Source: Bugulina stolonifera (taxonomy: Eukaryota; Bryozoa; Gymnolaemata; Cheilostomatida; Bugulidae). Taken from it: DNA of 64,000 nt. Under the pieces are notes generated by a model. It worked only from the letters and a program-made list of their open reading frames with translations. It was not told the DNA's origin and did no database searches. The DNA is taken from contig OW285192.1 in assembly GCA_935421135.1 (NCBI GenBank), forward strand, positions 8,763,501-8,827,500, given 5' to 3'. The position numbers were made by a program, and so were the translations under genes. Below, in pieces: positions 37,604-51,724 of this stretch. Numbering within the stretch: position 1 is the stretch's first letter; each line of letters begins with the position of its first letter.

Positions 37604-39987
37604 GTAATTGCAATGTAATTGCTAATGTAATTATATTATGTAGATACTGTAAAAACTGCTAAAATGGAATTAGCAGCTACATGTAAATGTTAGCAAAGCG
37701 TAAACACATAAGAGCATTGTTGCCAACTCTCACAAAGTGCTTGGACAGTGCTTGTAAAAGTAGTTTACTATTGGTTTATAAAGAGCCCTGTATTATGATA
37801 GTAGACATTTACACATGGGGCAAAAGTGGTGTTTGGGGTTTTGCCTAGTGTGTTTAACTGGGCAGTAGCGCTTGACTATAAAAGTACTTGGTTACATACA
37901 TACATTGTATTATAGAATATTGAGTGAGTATTCATGTTAATGCATTAGATTTTTTTCTGCATCTGTAAAATTGTGATATAATGTGAAAATGCAGCTGCTA
38001 TTATATTACATAATTACTTAAAATATACTCCATGACAATACTGTCAATTCCAACGTTTTGACAACATAATACTGATGCTTCAAGCTTAGTCTGTGCAATC
38101 ACACAAATTGGGTAGAAGTTCAACACACTTTACACATTGATCTGTCTCAAGCGAGACTTCGTAAACTAGTACATATCTACTAGGTATTTACAAATATCTC
38201 AACTCCTGGTAGCACTAACAGTGATGGTTCACATCAGAGTGCCTCTGTGCATAATTATATGAAAGCTGCAACGGAAAATCTTTAACCAAATTGAAATTGA
38301 CTTTTTAGAACCAAAATAAGTATACTCTTGTTAATGTCCATTGGCCACTACTGGATAAACCTTTAGGTGACATATAGCCTACAACTAACATCGTATAGGG
38401 TATAATATTGTGGAAGTTACTGATCTATAGAAATGTGGAAGAATGAACTGCCGGACCAGATCCGCTGCCGGTTGTACACTAGAATTGTTATGTTGAATAT
38501 CTCAAGGGAGTTTCCTAACATAGAATATGCACTGAGTTCCAACTCAGTCAGTACACATAATTTAACTTCATCATAATAGCTTTATATTTTTGTATCAGTG
38601 GAATCCAATTACATTGTAAAACAGGCTGTAATATTCTTGACTGGAAACGTTGCAAGGACAATCCAACCAGGAAACAGCTGATAATTGCTCTGGTTTAACA
38701 ACACAACTTCAAATGTTGAACAAGGCTGTAGAACACAAAATAATAATTATTATCACTTTAATATGCTCAACTTATAACTAATTGACAGATTTGATGATTT
38801 TGTTGTACTAATCAGAGAGCAAGACAACCAAAATCTTGAATGACGGTCAGTACAACTTCTCTTCTACCTTAAATCTTCAGTTTCGGAGAGAGTGTATCAA
38901 TAACTCTATTTCAGTACCTCCTATGTTTGATGTTTAGGGATCTAGATAGAAACAAGGTGTTCAGTATTATATCATTGCAATTTTTGGTTTATAATTTAAA
39001 GTTTTATCGTTATTGCAAATTGGCTGTTAAAAGTTCTTCTCGTACCGATGTACCAGAATAAAAGTATGACAATTCCAAATTTACTATTATTAAGGAATAT
39101 TAGGGAAAAATTGTTAGCCACTTTCAAGTTTACAGATAATCAGCAGTTAATATTATAGTTTCTTAAGAGAAAACAAAGCCGTTCCCACAGTTTCGTCGCA
39201 TCAGCTGGATCTGAGCCTATTCTAAACCGAAAGTTAACGTCACAAACGCCGGAATAAGTTAAATTATTCCACCTGGTATTATTATACCTAAACGCATACT
39301 GCGCATAATATGTCTACTCTCAATAGAACATTAGTTTACATTGTAGGTATTAGCATTACATGTTCTCACAAATAACCAGTTAACACCAATTCTCCAATGA
39401 CAAGTAGAACTTTACTCAGTACACTGTTCTTATTGTCTGAATCAATTTGCCCACACATTATAAAATATTTATTATAATTACATGTGTGATATGTTAATAC
39501 ATGATTATATATCATTAGACACGCACAGATATGCTACACCTTACACATATTGAGTTCATCACACACTCGTACTCTCTGAGTACAGGTGCTGTCATATTGT
39601 TTCGAGTGATTCAACACTTCACAACAGCGCTGTGACCGCAGAAGTATCTATTAGCTTGTCATAATCATATTTGTTTTTATTGCAACAGTACAATTTCTAG
39701 ATTGAAGTGGTGCTTGTACTGTATGTAGCTCCTACTACTGCTGCCAGTCGATGACTTGTATGGTAGGTAGGTAAGTGAGTAACACGTGTAGAGTAAGAGC
39801 TTTGGTAATAATAAATAAGACTAACAGGGTTTAGGGTGCGTATTGTGTCATGTGAGGTTGAACTGTGAAGGTATATTTTGTAGAGCCTCACATGTACACT
39901 ACACAGTGAGAGGATAAATCTGATCAGCTAAGACAGGTCATTGAATAATCCGATTTGATATTAACGACCACAGAGCCAATTGAATTC
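37604..39987. other. Spacer upstream of TMEM272-like gene
   Basis: AT-rich; no gene or clear repeat identified. Confidence 0.35.
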
Positions 39988-40638
39988 ATGGTTGTGATGT
40001 CAACTTGGATGCCTGCTGTACCTCGCCGGGCATCTAATCTGGAGGTATATCTCAATCATACTAATGGAAGCGTTGGCAGCAGACTGGTGCAAGTACCTAC
40101 CCACAATGCTTCACTAGACCACCCTTCTAGACCTCCATACATCCAAGAGTGCTCTTACCTTGACGATAGTAGACATTACAACACAGTTCCTCATGTGAGA
40201 AACAAGAATAGTACAAATCCTCAGATCCATAACCAAACATTGATCCACAGTCAAATTATAAACAACAGTCGCGATGCTTCCTTTCCAATGTCTCGTCAGT
40301 TCGGTGCTATCCCTGCAGACATGTACCAACATACTCAACCTAATGGTACCAACACAGCCAGTATAACATTTAGCCAGGAACAGAATGGGGTTGGTCACCA
40401 TAGGAACACTCTCCAGCCCACCGGTTGGTCTACCGGCGGACTTTCAACACGAAGCAGCGTCACAAGTAACAGCTGGCTTAACGTCATAGCTGAGCAGAAG
40501 ATTCAACAAAACAAAGGAAAGAGACGAGGCAGCGGCCCTAAGAGCTCAAACCATTCTCAGATGTCTGCTGCCATCGCCAGAGTAGCTGCAGCTTCCTCTC
40601 ATAAGACAGCGGAGTTAAATGGTATATCTAAAGTAAAG
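39988..40638 (+). CDS. Candidate alternative first exon of the TMEM272-like gene
   Basis: A 217-codon open frame from ATG 39988 (a second ATG follows at 39997) ends at a GTAATG donor in phase 0. It is hydrophilic, rich in Ser, Asn, His and Gln, with no membrane segment. Its last part (QMSAAIARVAAASSHKTAEL) loosely resembles the start of the next candidate first exon at 42195 (MSYARAAVAAGRARKESARR), which also ends in phase 0. Both can splice to the acceptor at 45819. So this may be an upstream first exon giving a 446-residue protein, or part of a separate gene. Confidence 0.5.
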
Positions 40639-42194
40639 GTAATGCATAGTATTTCCTTTTGTTTGTAACCTGGCTCATAATAGCAGGTTGGTGGTACTGT
40701 TAGGAGCATATCTGCTTCACCAAGATGTCTTTTCATGGTATCCGCTAGGTGGGTTGCTTGCTCTACCCCAAAGTAAAATTTGCCCTGAAAAAAGTTAGTA
40801 ATTGTTAAAGAAGTTGTAGCAGGTTACCAATCAATGTGAGTTTAAATTACTCCAACGTGTCAAAGTATTTTTGATTTGTTTATAATATATCAAATTACTA
40901 ATTTGAATTTTTTTAATAGAAATGATAAAAACCTCAGGAGTATTATGCATGGTGTAAAACAAAAAATATCTGAAGCAGATATCGCTTACGATCATAATTA
41001 TTATATCATATATGAGGTATTTGCTATTTAGTACTATACACGTACATGATGTATACATTGCACTATTAGAGATTCACTGTACTGTATGTATCATACATCG
41101 CATGTTGCGTTTAGAAGTAGACTGTACAAAGCATTCGCAATCATCTACATCGTACTGTAGGAGTTTACTGTACACTTTGCTCACATCATATCCATATTGC
41201 ACGCACATTTAAGAGTTTACTGCACATACATGTACATGTACACTTTGCGTTATACATGCACATACACAGGGGTTCACTGTAGTGTAAGTCAGGCACAAAA
41301 ATTGAATATTCCTACAGACATCCGACTGTGTATTACAGAAAAGTTAAATCTACAATGTCACTCGCAACCAAAAATAATATACTTGTTTAATTTTAGTTCA
41401 CAGTTGCATGTCAGCCTATTTACCTATCAATATGCCTGCTTTTTAAACATCTATCTGATAACATAACTCCAAATCAAAGAAAAACACTCTTATATTACTT
41501 ATATTACATTGTCTGTGATTTTCCAAGTTATGACCTATAAAATAACTTGTCTTGTTTAACGTAGTCTAACTGTTAACCCTGACATGTATTTGCCCGTCAT
41601 GAATCGATAATATGACAGAAGCCTTAAAGATAATGGATGTTCAGGCAGCGTTGATGTGAACTTTATATATTGCATAAATCTTAATAAAGTATTGATTGTG
41701 CAAACTGGTCATTCATTATTAAGGGGAATAAACTGTTGTTCATTTTAATTATTTATCTTAATTAATTAAATATTGATCCGGTATTCACTAAACCTAAGAA
41801 TCCATCCAAATACCAAATTATGTAATTATTTGAAAAACACGCTTGGCCGACAGCTATTAAACTTACTATATTATGGATAGTGATAAATCCCTGCCGAGAC
41901 ATTTATTAATCAGCTTGTAGCGTGTTTAACCACTGATGGCTATTAAATCTGTGATGGTAGAGGCTGTGAGTCAGACGATAATTGCTGTTGCGGACACTTA
42001 GATTTCAATATTTGGCGTAGATACCAGCAGCAGCAACAATATGTGCGAGTAACAAATACTGCATTTTCAAACAAACTTCACGTAGAGTACTTGAACATTG
42101 GATTTAATTTGCTGTATAAAGCGCTGTAACGATTGGAGTGTTCTCACGAAGGAGTAACAGCATTAGCAAATATTACTTATAACCTTGTGACACG

Positions 42195-45100
42195 ATGTCA
42201 TATGCAAGAGCAGCGGTGGCAGCAGGACGAGCACGAAAAGAGAGTGCGAGAAGATCTCTGCATAGCACCAGTTTACGAGCGCAGCTTCGACAATATAATC
42301 TAGAAAGGCAATCAAAGGTGGAGTCTGGATTAGTAGATACAGCAGTGTCTATTGACCCTTCAAATAGTGTGAACACTGGGCCAGAGACCAAACTAATGAA
42401 TGCAAACGATAGAGCTCTTGTTACTGGACGAGGTAGTATGTCATCTTCACGAATTGTCAACCCGATGGTTGCTCCAGTAGTGCAGGTATGATTTTTCTTC
42501 CTTTAGGTTTGGCTTATTTAGGTTACCAGGTACAAACCTAATTTGGAGATTTTTCTGGGAATTTGAAATGAAAAATGTGAACAACATTGTGTCTCTCAAT
42601 CTTCAATGCAAGTCAGCAGAGAATTCGTCTGACAACATAAGGCATGCTGCTTCAGCTATGCAAAACCATAGACTGCTATATAGACAGTACTATTAAGTAC
42701 CAAACTAGTCTATCAACTAGAGGCCATTACAGTCGTGATAAATACAAGATGGTGATAGATGGAGTTTAGTGTACTGCATAGGGATTCTACCTACAATACT
42801 CTTAGAAAGTTTTTAATCGAATAGCTTTGCATATAGTTCAAGGACTAACCTATGATCATGAATAAATACAGTATTATGTACCGCATAATATAAAAGGTAT
42901 GAGAAGAAAACTTCCAAACACTCTAGGAATTCTAATCTAGAGCATGTTGTAAGGTTTATGGCATACCACGTGCGTGTAAAAATTATGCACTGTGCATGTT
43001 TTTGTACAGCTCTTATTGTTTGTTGATTGTGGCTATTAACAGAGTTTATATAAACTACTGCACATGCGACATCATTAGTTGAACAAGGTGTGGGAGGTTT
43101 ATATTTCAGGATTGACTTCCGTAAATCAATATAATCCAGGATAACATCTATGAGTATAATATACGAATAGCACACAGCCTGTGCTTTCCAAGTGAGTGGA
43201 GCAAAAATAGAATATTTAATAACTGAAAAAAGATCTTCATTAAGTTGAATCTTTTGTTTTAGTGCAATGGGATTCATAATTATACAGTTTATTTTAGTAC
43301 TTCACACTCCTGAGTGATAAAGTGCGTATGTAAAAGGTATGGGAAGTGTTCCGTGGGCTAGTTTGCTCATATACTTAACACAGAATAATAATAGTACTGC
43401 AAGAGCTTAGACATTAATAGCCTTGCCCTGCAGCTTCTCAAATTTAACATGCAAGTGTAAAAATTTGCTACACATGTATTTTAATTACTATATGATTGAA
43501 TTGGCGCCCTACCAATAGAAGCAGCCTAGTGAAGAGCAGCACACATTATCATCAGCGCGATACCAAAGTATGTGCATGAATTACAAGTTGCAAGCTACAC
43601 CAGATGATTGCATTAAGAGTGTGAATCCTGTATCAATGCTAACAAGCACCTGTTTGCAATGGGACACAGTCATCTCTTGACAAGTTGATTAACGCTCAAC
43701 TTTGCTGTATGAAAGTGAAAGTGAAAGTAAAAGTGAAAGTGAAAGTGAAAGTGATCACTTGTGGACTTGTCACCTTACAACCATCAAAATTATTCAATGC
43801 AAATTTTCTGCACTCCCAAAAGCACAATTAGAGTTAAGAATTCCCAAGTTACAAAGTAAACTGGCCAATCATTGGTTGTGTTAGGATGCATTGCATAATT
43901 ATGTCAAAGGTCAACAATGCCAGTATACACGTATTTACCAAATATAGGTAGGCAACGTAGCTTGCCATGCCAGAATATCACTAAAACGAGTTTCACCACA
44001 TTTTGCGATCATCGTTTGGCTGAGCTATAAATGCAAAGCACACCAGAATTCTTAACTTGTTGCTTTTGCAATCACTTTTACAAGTGAATCTTGACTCCTA
44101 GGTTTAGGGACATGAATTAAATTTGTGATTCAGATGTTACTTGAACTAACCGTGATAACTTGCAAGAATATGTATTTTTATAATCGCTTTGCAAAGTTGT
44201 GTACAATACAAGTGCAGCGTTGATTGCTGTTGGTTTATATGACCTTTGTCAGGTCATGAAAAACTTCAAATTAGCAGTATATGTCTGGTATACTATTACA
44301 TCAAGATAAGTTATGTATAACTACATCGTATACTAATAGTAGTGTACCGGGTATAACACTCGTGACACCTTGTATGGTAAATCTATGCACCAGATGGGTT
44401 GTTGGTGTTGAACTCTTTCCTGTTTATATTGATTTAAATTTAAATCAATGAGATATGTCACTGCTGATATCAGCTCATATACAGTCTAGACATGCTAGAT
44501 TGCAGCATCAATTAGTCTATTGTTGATAACGTATTAATTATTAACATAATTATACCTGCTTACATGTGTTATAAATGTCTAAATGTATACATGCATATAA
44601 TATAAGCAATTCCAAGAATCAAATCATATTATGGTAGGTACATTAAAATATTACATGTATATTATATTAGCAATAAAGACGAATTGTTTTGTCGTAGCAC
44701 CTGAAGTATTATTTCAATTCTGTTAGTAGAACATGCCTGTAGATGCAGTCAATAGGATTATAATACTATAGTAATAGTATATATATGTAGCTAATGATAG
44801 TATATAATATTATAGTAATAGTATATATATGTAGCTAATGATAGTATATAATATTATAGTAATAGTATATATATGTAGCTAATGATAGTATATAATATTA
44901 TAGTAATAGTATATATATGTAGCTAATGATAGTATATAATACTATAGTAATAGTATATATATGTAGCTAATGATAGTATATAATATTATAGTAATAGTAT
45001 ATATATGTAGCTAATGATAGTATATAATATTATAGTAATAGTATATATATGTAGCTAATGATAGTATATAATATTATAGTAATAGTATATACATGTAGCT

Positions 45101-48100
45101 AATGATAGTATATAATATTATAGTAATAGTGATTTGCAATATTGTATTGTATTAGTAACTGGTATTATGGTAAGATAACGAAATCCACTGTCATCTAGCA
45201 GATTGATAGCATCGTTCAATTTTATAAGACGTTCACACTACTGTTCTATGACTGTCTTGTAGTATACAGTGTATAAGTTGTGAAATGGTGACGTACTATC
45301 TCAATAACTCAAGACTAGTAACTAATACTAGCTTAAGCGTCTGACTCACCAATGCATGAGGTAATAGAGTCGCAGTGCAAAATATTCTTTGTTCTTCATC
45401 AAAGATTGAAGCAGGAGAAGTTGTCCTTGTTAGTTTGGGTATGCCCTAACCCATTCGAACCTAATAGCAATATATCAGGGCATATTCTGTGCATACATTA
45501 TCCGTCACGACGCATGTGGGAGCATATACATCAATGGACAGGTTGTGTAAATTGCAAAACTGATATGTTTGGACTCATATTGATGTGAAATAAAATTAGT
45601 AATTTCAATGTTTTGTTGTCATCTGTTTTTTTGCAAAAGTACACAGTTTTATGGGAACTATCTTTTAAAGTACAGAGCTACATTATCTAGTAAGTTAGAA
45701 ATTTTTCAATTGTTTTCTTAATTCATTACATAATTGATGTGTTCCTTTGTAGTTTTTCAACTCACCATTAACAGCAATTTCCTGTCGTATGTTTACCGTA
45801 GTATTGATTTGATTGTAGCTAAAGGACAGTGAGAAAGGGAAGATAACTGACATAAGTAGTGACTATACCTCCAGTTACAGCTCCATATTTATGCAGATCA
45901 GAGAAGTAAACAGAGAGTCTGCCGGAGAGTGGGAGTTCCTTGTTAAATCTCTGAAAGTACTACAAAATACTCGTAAGTATAGATACGGAGTGAGACTGGA
46001 GTCTGGTAGTATTCCATATCTAAATATTGCTGCACCTGTTGGGCTGACCATAATTATTCTATATCAGTAATCAGTTACTCACACTTACATAATATAAACT
46101 TACATATTACATACTATTTGGCTGTGAGAGAGAATTTACATGTCTCGAGGTGTACCATTCTCAATTAGGTGCAGTAGTGGAGAAATTTAGATAGCCTTAG
46201 TTTCTTGTTTGTGGCTGGAGTTTGGGGTAAGGGCGGTCAACCAGCAAAATATAGAGAAAACAAATTCTCCTGCTTCAGTTTTGGCAAAGAACAAAGGCTA
46301 TCTCAAATTTCTCCACTTCTGCACCTAACTCACAATTCTTACGTGAGGGCAATGCCCTGTATACCCACTAGACTCCACACTCTATAGTCTTACGTCTATG
46401 GTATACACTCTATAGTCTTATGTCTATGGTATACACTCTATAGTCTTATGTCTATGGTATACACTCTATAGTCTTATGTCTATGGTATACACTCTATAGT
46501 CTTATGTCTATGGTATACACTCTATAGTCTTATGTCTATGGTATACACTCTATAGTCTTATGTCTATGGTATACACTCTATAGTCTTATGTCTATGGTAT
46601 ACACTTTATAGTCTTATGTCTATGGTATACACTCTATAGTCTTATGTCTATGGTATACACTCTATAGTCTTATGTCTATGGTATACACTCTATAGTCTTA
46701 TGTCTATGGTATACACTCTATAGTCTTATGTCTATGGTATGTTGTGAATAGCGTATCAACTAATTGCCTAATCAACCTCGACACAGTCTACCATTTTTGT
46801 ATTGTATTATGAAACGCATTTAACTGACGGAATAGACACGATGACGTAGTGACAAGTAATGTAACCTTGCAAGAGAAAGATAGCCAACTAAATGCTATGC
46901 GTTTAGTATCGCTTAGGTATAGTTCATATACGGCAGGCTCAATGTTGCACTATGTAGGTGCTTTCGACGGGATACGGGTACATGCATATACATTGTGCAT
47001 TATATATTAATTGCAAAGTGATTGTGTAGGTAGAGCATGTTATGTGATGCTATGATACATTTATAAATTACTATAACTTGAAAAAATAAGGTTGAAAACT
47101 GTTTATGGTTTAGCTAATGTCGACGCGCAGTCAGTCTCCACCTTGTCGCCCCTCAATCCCTTGGGCCCGGTTGTCACTGGTTAAATGCATCTATGGTTAT
47201 ACAACAGATACGCTGTGTGTCCATAATCTCTGGCTATGACTAGTGATGTACTGTTATATAATACTGTTATATAATATTTACAGCTGTGTCTACTATTGTC
47301 CTTGTACTGGTGCTACTCCTTCCTATCGGCATGGTTATCCTGGGTATGTCTACCTTCCTTATCTCATCAGGCTATTAGAACAATGTGTATATCTTATCAT
47401 CGTGTGGCTCCAACTTTGAAATAGATAATTAAAGGTTCAACATGATTGTAATATCCATAGTTAGTGATCATAGGACTACAAAGGACCAAAGAATCATACT
47501 ATTTCGCCTTTAGATCTCAGAGCGGGAAAAATAAATTAATTAATTACAAAATCCGCTAAGATCATTTTGAACTATAAATGGGATGTTGATTTAAATGTAA
47601 ATGCATGTATATGTAGATAGATGTACGCAGATACACTAATGCAAATTTATTTCGTTCTTTGCGTGTTTGTAGGAGTGAAATATTTACACTCCTGCCCTGC
47701 AGAGCCATTCCTTCCTATATACTTACTAGTCGGTGGCTGCTTTGGCACGTTAAAGATGTTCACACATATTTGGAGACAGATAAGAGAACGAAAAAGTTCA
47801 AGGTCGTTTGATGCAATAGGTAAGTATGTTAGTATTGCAGCCCTTGCTTGATGTAATAATACGAGGAGTCTTTGATTGGGTTCACAACTGGCTCAAACAC
47901 CACAGACTGAACTGGAGGTCACACAAAACAATACAGAAATGTATAACAACTGTCCTAAATGAACAAACCTATATGGTAGAATACTATGCATGCAAGTATA
48001 ATGTGCATGCAAGAGAGGATAACTAACTTGAAGACTTACAAATTGAACAATATTACAGTGCCTTAAATGAGAAGTTGCCCACCTATTTTTTTTTATTTTC

Positions 48101-49220
48101 TGTATGTGAAGGTAATTCCAGAATGTAGTGCTATAACTGATAAGTGTAGTGTGGGTTAAATCAATATACAAACATGATAGTTTATATTGCAAGGAAATTT
48201 ATTCTTTGATCTTGTTTTGATGACTGAAGCAAAAGCTCATTCATTCTATACATATATCTTGCATTATTGTAGCATCAACTTTTCTCAACTCTGTATCCTT
48301 TTTTTAGATAATGAACACCAAACTGACTTTGTTACTGATAAGTCCACGGAGTTATTTACAGACACTGTACTAACTCTATTCTTACTAGCTTGGTTCATAT
48401 ACGGTAACTATCTGACCTGGAGAATATACATGCCTGCCTTCTCTAGTGGGCTACACTCTACTGAAGAATGGTGAGTAGAACATCAAGTGCGATATCATAT
48501 CATCTGGAGCTGAAGCTATTGTTACAGCCACATGCTTGTTAATCTGTGATGTTACATTTAAACTAAAAATTCAACCAAATTTTATTCTTCTTCGGAATCT
48601 TTGCTTTTTATTTATACTGTTAAAACCCGGGTTACAAAACTATTTTAAAATAATAATGCACATTATATAATTCTACTCACTCCCATGCAAATTTCTTCTT
48701 TCTAAAATTAATTATGATATACACACAACATGCCATGTGCTGTGCTCTCATTCTTTCACTCATAGTTCCTTTAAATCACACAGTTTCATGACGCCAAAAT
48801 CATGCATTATTGTTATAAGTGGAGCAATTACATTGTAAGGTTGGATTGATACACTCCACCAGCAATCTCAGGGTGCTACCAATTACAGTGTATAGGCTAA
48901 AGCTTACAGGTGTGGCACTTCTAACATTGCATGTATGGATATACTATATTGCTTTATATACATGTACACTTTTGTACCACTGAATTCATTTCATTTTTTG
49001 AATATTGCACCACATTTTCAGTAAACATGTTATTTAGTTCACGTTTTATTTTAGGTGTGAAAAGTCTCTGTATATGTTCTCTCTGGCCCAAATCATCATC
49101 TGTTACTCCATCATTGGAATATTTATGCTGTCCACATGCTGTCTCTGCTGCGCTAGACATGTATGCTGCTTTGCGGATAAACATACTCTCGTTGGTCGAA
49201 TGGTGAACTGTGAGAAATAA
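42195..49220 (+). CDS. TMEM272-like four-pass membrane protein
   Basis: Six exons join in phase into 326 residues: 42195-42485, 45819-45972, 47284-47343, 47673-47819, 48308-48470 and 49055-49220 (TAA). The first about 148 residues are hydrophilic. Then come four hydrophobic segments: VSTIVLVLVLLLPIGMVILG; FLPIYLLVGGCFGTLKMF; VLTLFLLAWFIYGNYLTW; and IIICYSIIGIFMLSTCCLCC. The spacing, the C-P-x-x-P-x-x-P-I-Y-L-L-V-G-G motif and the W-F-I-x-G-N-Y segment resemble the TMEM272 family, whose function is unknown. The last helix is followed by a Cys-rich tail (CCLCCARHVCCF) that could be palmitoylated. AATAAA at 49601-49606 gives a plausible 3' end. An alternative first exon may lie at 39988-40638. 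The long first intron (3.3 kb) and the second intron carry minisatellites. Confidence 0.75.
43711..43752. repeat. Hexanucleotide microsatellite (GAAAGT)n
   Basis: Seven near-perfect copies in the first intron of the TMEM272-like gene. Confidence 0.85.
44763..45130. repeat. 44-bp minisatellite
   Basis: About 8.5 copies; GTAATAGTAT recurs at 44771 and every 44 bases to 45123. Each unit has ATATATATGTAGCTAATGAT. Copies are almost identical, and one carries ATACATGTAG in place of ATATATGTAG. It lies in the first intron of the TMEM272-like gene. Confidence 0.93.
46376..46740. repeat. 28-bp minisatellite
   Basis: Thirteen copies of CTCTATAGTCTTATGTCTAT plus GGTATACA, with only a few substitutions, in the second intron of the TMEM272-like gene. 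The near-identity suggests recent expansion. Confidence 0.95.
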
Positions 49221-51724
49221 CATCATCTCCAGAACTTCCTTGAGAACCAACGTCATCAGAATTGGTGTTTATAGAACAAATATTTAAAATTATTTTGTGT
49301 TTAGGGCACATATTTACTGCACATGCATGTGTTGGTAGGCTAGTATAAAGTTTAGGAATTTAGACTATGCTCTAGCTTGTAGTATAAAGAACACTGTACG
49401 AGTATATTGGCTAATTATGTTCTACAGATTGTAGCATCCAATGCTCATAACAGTTTGTTGGACTGCAGACTTAGCATGTATTAGGAATCTAGTCATTAAC
49501 TCCCTTTGAACTGACTTGCATATGCTTATTGTACATGTATTTTAGCTAATCTACGTGTATAGTTGAGCGGTGCTTAGAGAGTGAAACTGAATTAACTGGT
49601 AATAAAATTTCCATTGTTACTATGGCAACGAAATATTGCATTACAACACCTACTTCATATTCAACAGCTCTAAGCTGGGTGTTATTTTAGTTATTATTAT
49701 TCTTTCTAGCACCAGATAAATTGTTATCAGTGTTTTGTCCAATAGTTCTGTTTAGAGGTAAAAGAAACATGCTTTCCTAACCATGACTTATCATGTCTGA
49801 CCATAGAGATTTATAGCCTGTGCATGTGTACAATTCCTATGATATACACAGTTACCTATCACTACTTACTCATGTCTTATTTGTCACAATCCTAGTACAC
49901 TGAATTGTTGAGACTGTGCAGCCCTATTTGGGCAAATTTTTTGACTTTAGTAAAATACTCAAATAAAGTTAATTAATAATGCAGATACATTATATTATGG
50001 TTAATTCAGTAAGAAGAAATGCCTAAATTTGATATACAAAAACAGAAGTTTTTAAAATGTCTAAATCTGAAAATGTTTTCTCTTCTTGTACACGTAGTTC
50101 CTAGTGTCATTAATGACAAGGAAGAACTGAAATTTTAGGCTATGCATCTTCAGTGTATGGGTTGAAGTTTAGAGGTGGGGTTCCCTGTCTCTAACACCAC
50201 ATTCAACTCTCTGCAATCTATTGTTACATGTAAAATGGACATGGGGGAGAGAACTATAGTCCGGAGTTGTGCACTCTTGAGCATTATTGAGACCTGTTGT
50301 GGGAGGAGTTGTCGACCTTTTACTTTGGGAGTGTTCGAGAGATAACAAAAGTTTATACATGTATATATGCACACATCTATTAAAATAGCTATGATGGTAA
50401 ACAGATAGTTACCTACGTTTACTGATTAAGACTTACTTTGATATCTCTTTAAGACTTTCATATACTTTTCTCAATATATTCACCGCAAGAGATCATGAAT
50501 TATAAGGTTCAAAATGCAATAATTTTCAAAACAAATCGGTAGTTCTACGAGTTTTATTGTTTTGACTTTGTTTTTAAACGATTTGTTGATTGATGTATTT
50601 ATATGATATACTCACTTTTTGTAATAACTGTGTTATTTTATTTAATAGTTAGTTGTTTTATCCACTTGGACTAAAAGGCCCTATAGAGTGCCTATAGTAA
50701 ATAATGAATTTCTGCTATAGCAAAGCATATTGATATTCATATTGATATTTATATATTAGTCTTGTTTTGGATAGTGATACTGATAGATAGTATAACTAAC
50801 TATTTTAAAGTACTAGTGCTGCTTGTGTCGCATAATAAGCAAGTAAAATTGTCGTATAGTTAAAGTAAAGTAACTAAAATATCATTAAGATTTCAATAAT
50901 ATTTATATTAATTATAATTAATTGTAATAAAAATTTAGTCTAGTCTTATCTATTTTTTCAATGCTACTTAATTTTGTTTGTTACTATGATTATAATATTA
51001 ATTATTAATTATGATTAACTAATTAATTAATTATAATTATAATAATACCAAGGAGTAAGAAGGGATAATACCTAAGGCTAATGTAAATGTTGCAAAATAT
51101 TAGGACTTCTTTGTTTCTGTAGTAAAATAACAAGATTTGCATTAATGATTAACGGTAGTTTGGTTAATCCTAGTTTTTGAGTTTATTTTTTATTTTATTA
51201 ATTTAATTTTTTATTTCGTATTTATAATTACACTTAATTGAAGTTAAGAAGGAAACTGTATGATGAGAGATAATACATGACGCAACATCATTGGATACCA
51301 AAGGTTTTCAAGTCAAAATGGCCTAGTGCCAGTTTATATAATTTATGAACAGAGCACTCAGAGTTATCCTGCATAATCCTTTCGGGTTCTAAGCTGATAT
51401 ATTGAATTTATAGTATAGACTGTCTCTATTCACTCATACCTAAAGTGAAAGTTTCTAATCTAAATGATTTACCTTGCGGCAAGAAATGCATCTATATGGA
51501 AAGAAACTTGGGTTTACATCTATTTGCACCTTCTTAAAAAAATTAATGCTGCATATGCACAGTTTGATTGAATGAAATATGTATTTTATACATCTATTTA
51601 TGTTCATTATTTGAATTAAGATGTTTATGATATTGAAACCTTAGCGACCACATGAATTTATTTCAGATGTGTGAATAGAGGATATGCTCTATACTATGAT
51701 GGTTGACTGTCGCTGCCCAACAGA
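49221..51724. other. 3' UTR and AT-rich spacer before the RNF26-like gene
   Basis: The first 400 bases are probably 3' UTR of the TMEM272-like gene (AATAAA 49601-49606). From about 50880 to 51250 the sequence is extremely AT-rich with TTAATTATAATTA-type runs. No gene is seen. Confidence 0.45.

Noticed and set aside
44763..46740. CRISPR-like regular repeats
   Set aside because: Units are contiguous tandem copies without distinct spacers, in an animal gene's introns, so they are minisatellites.
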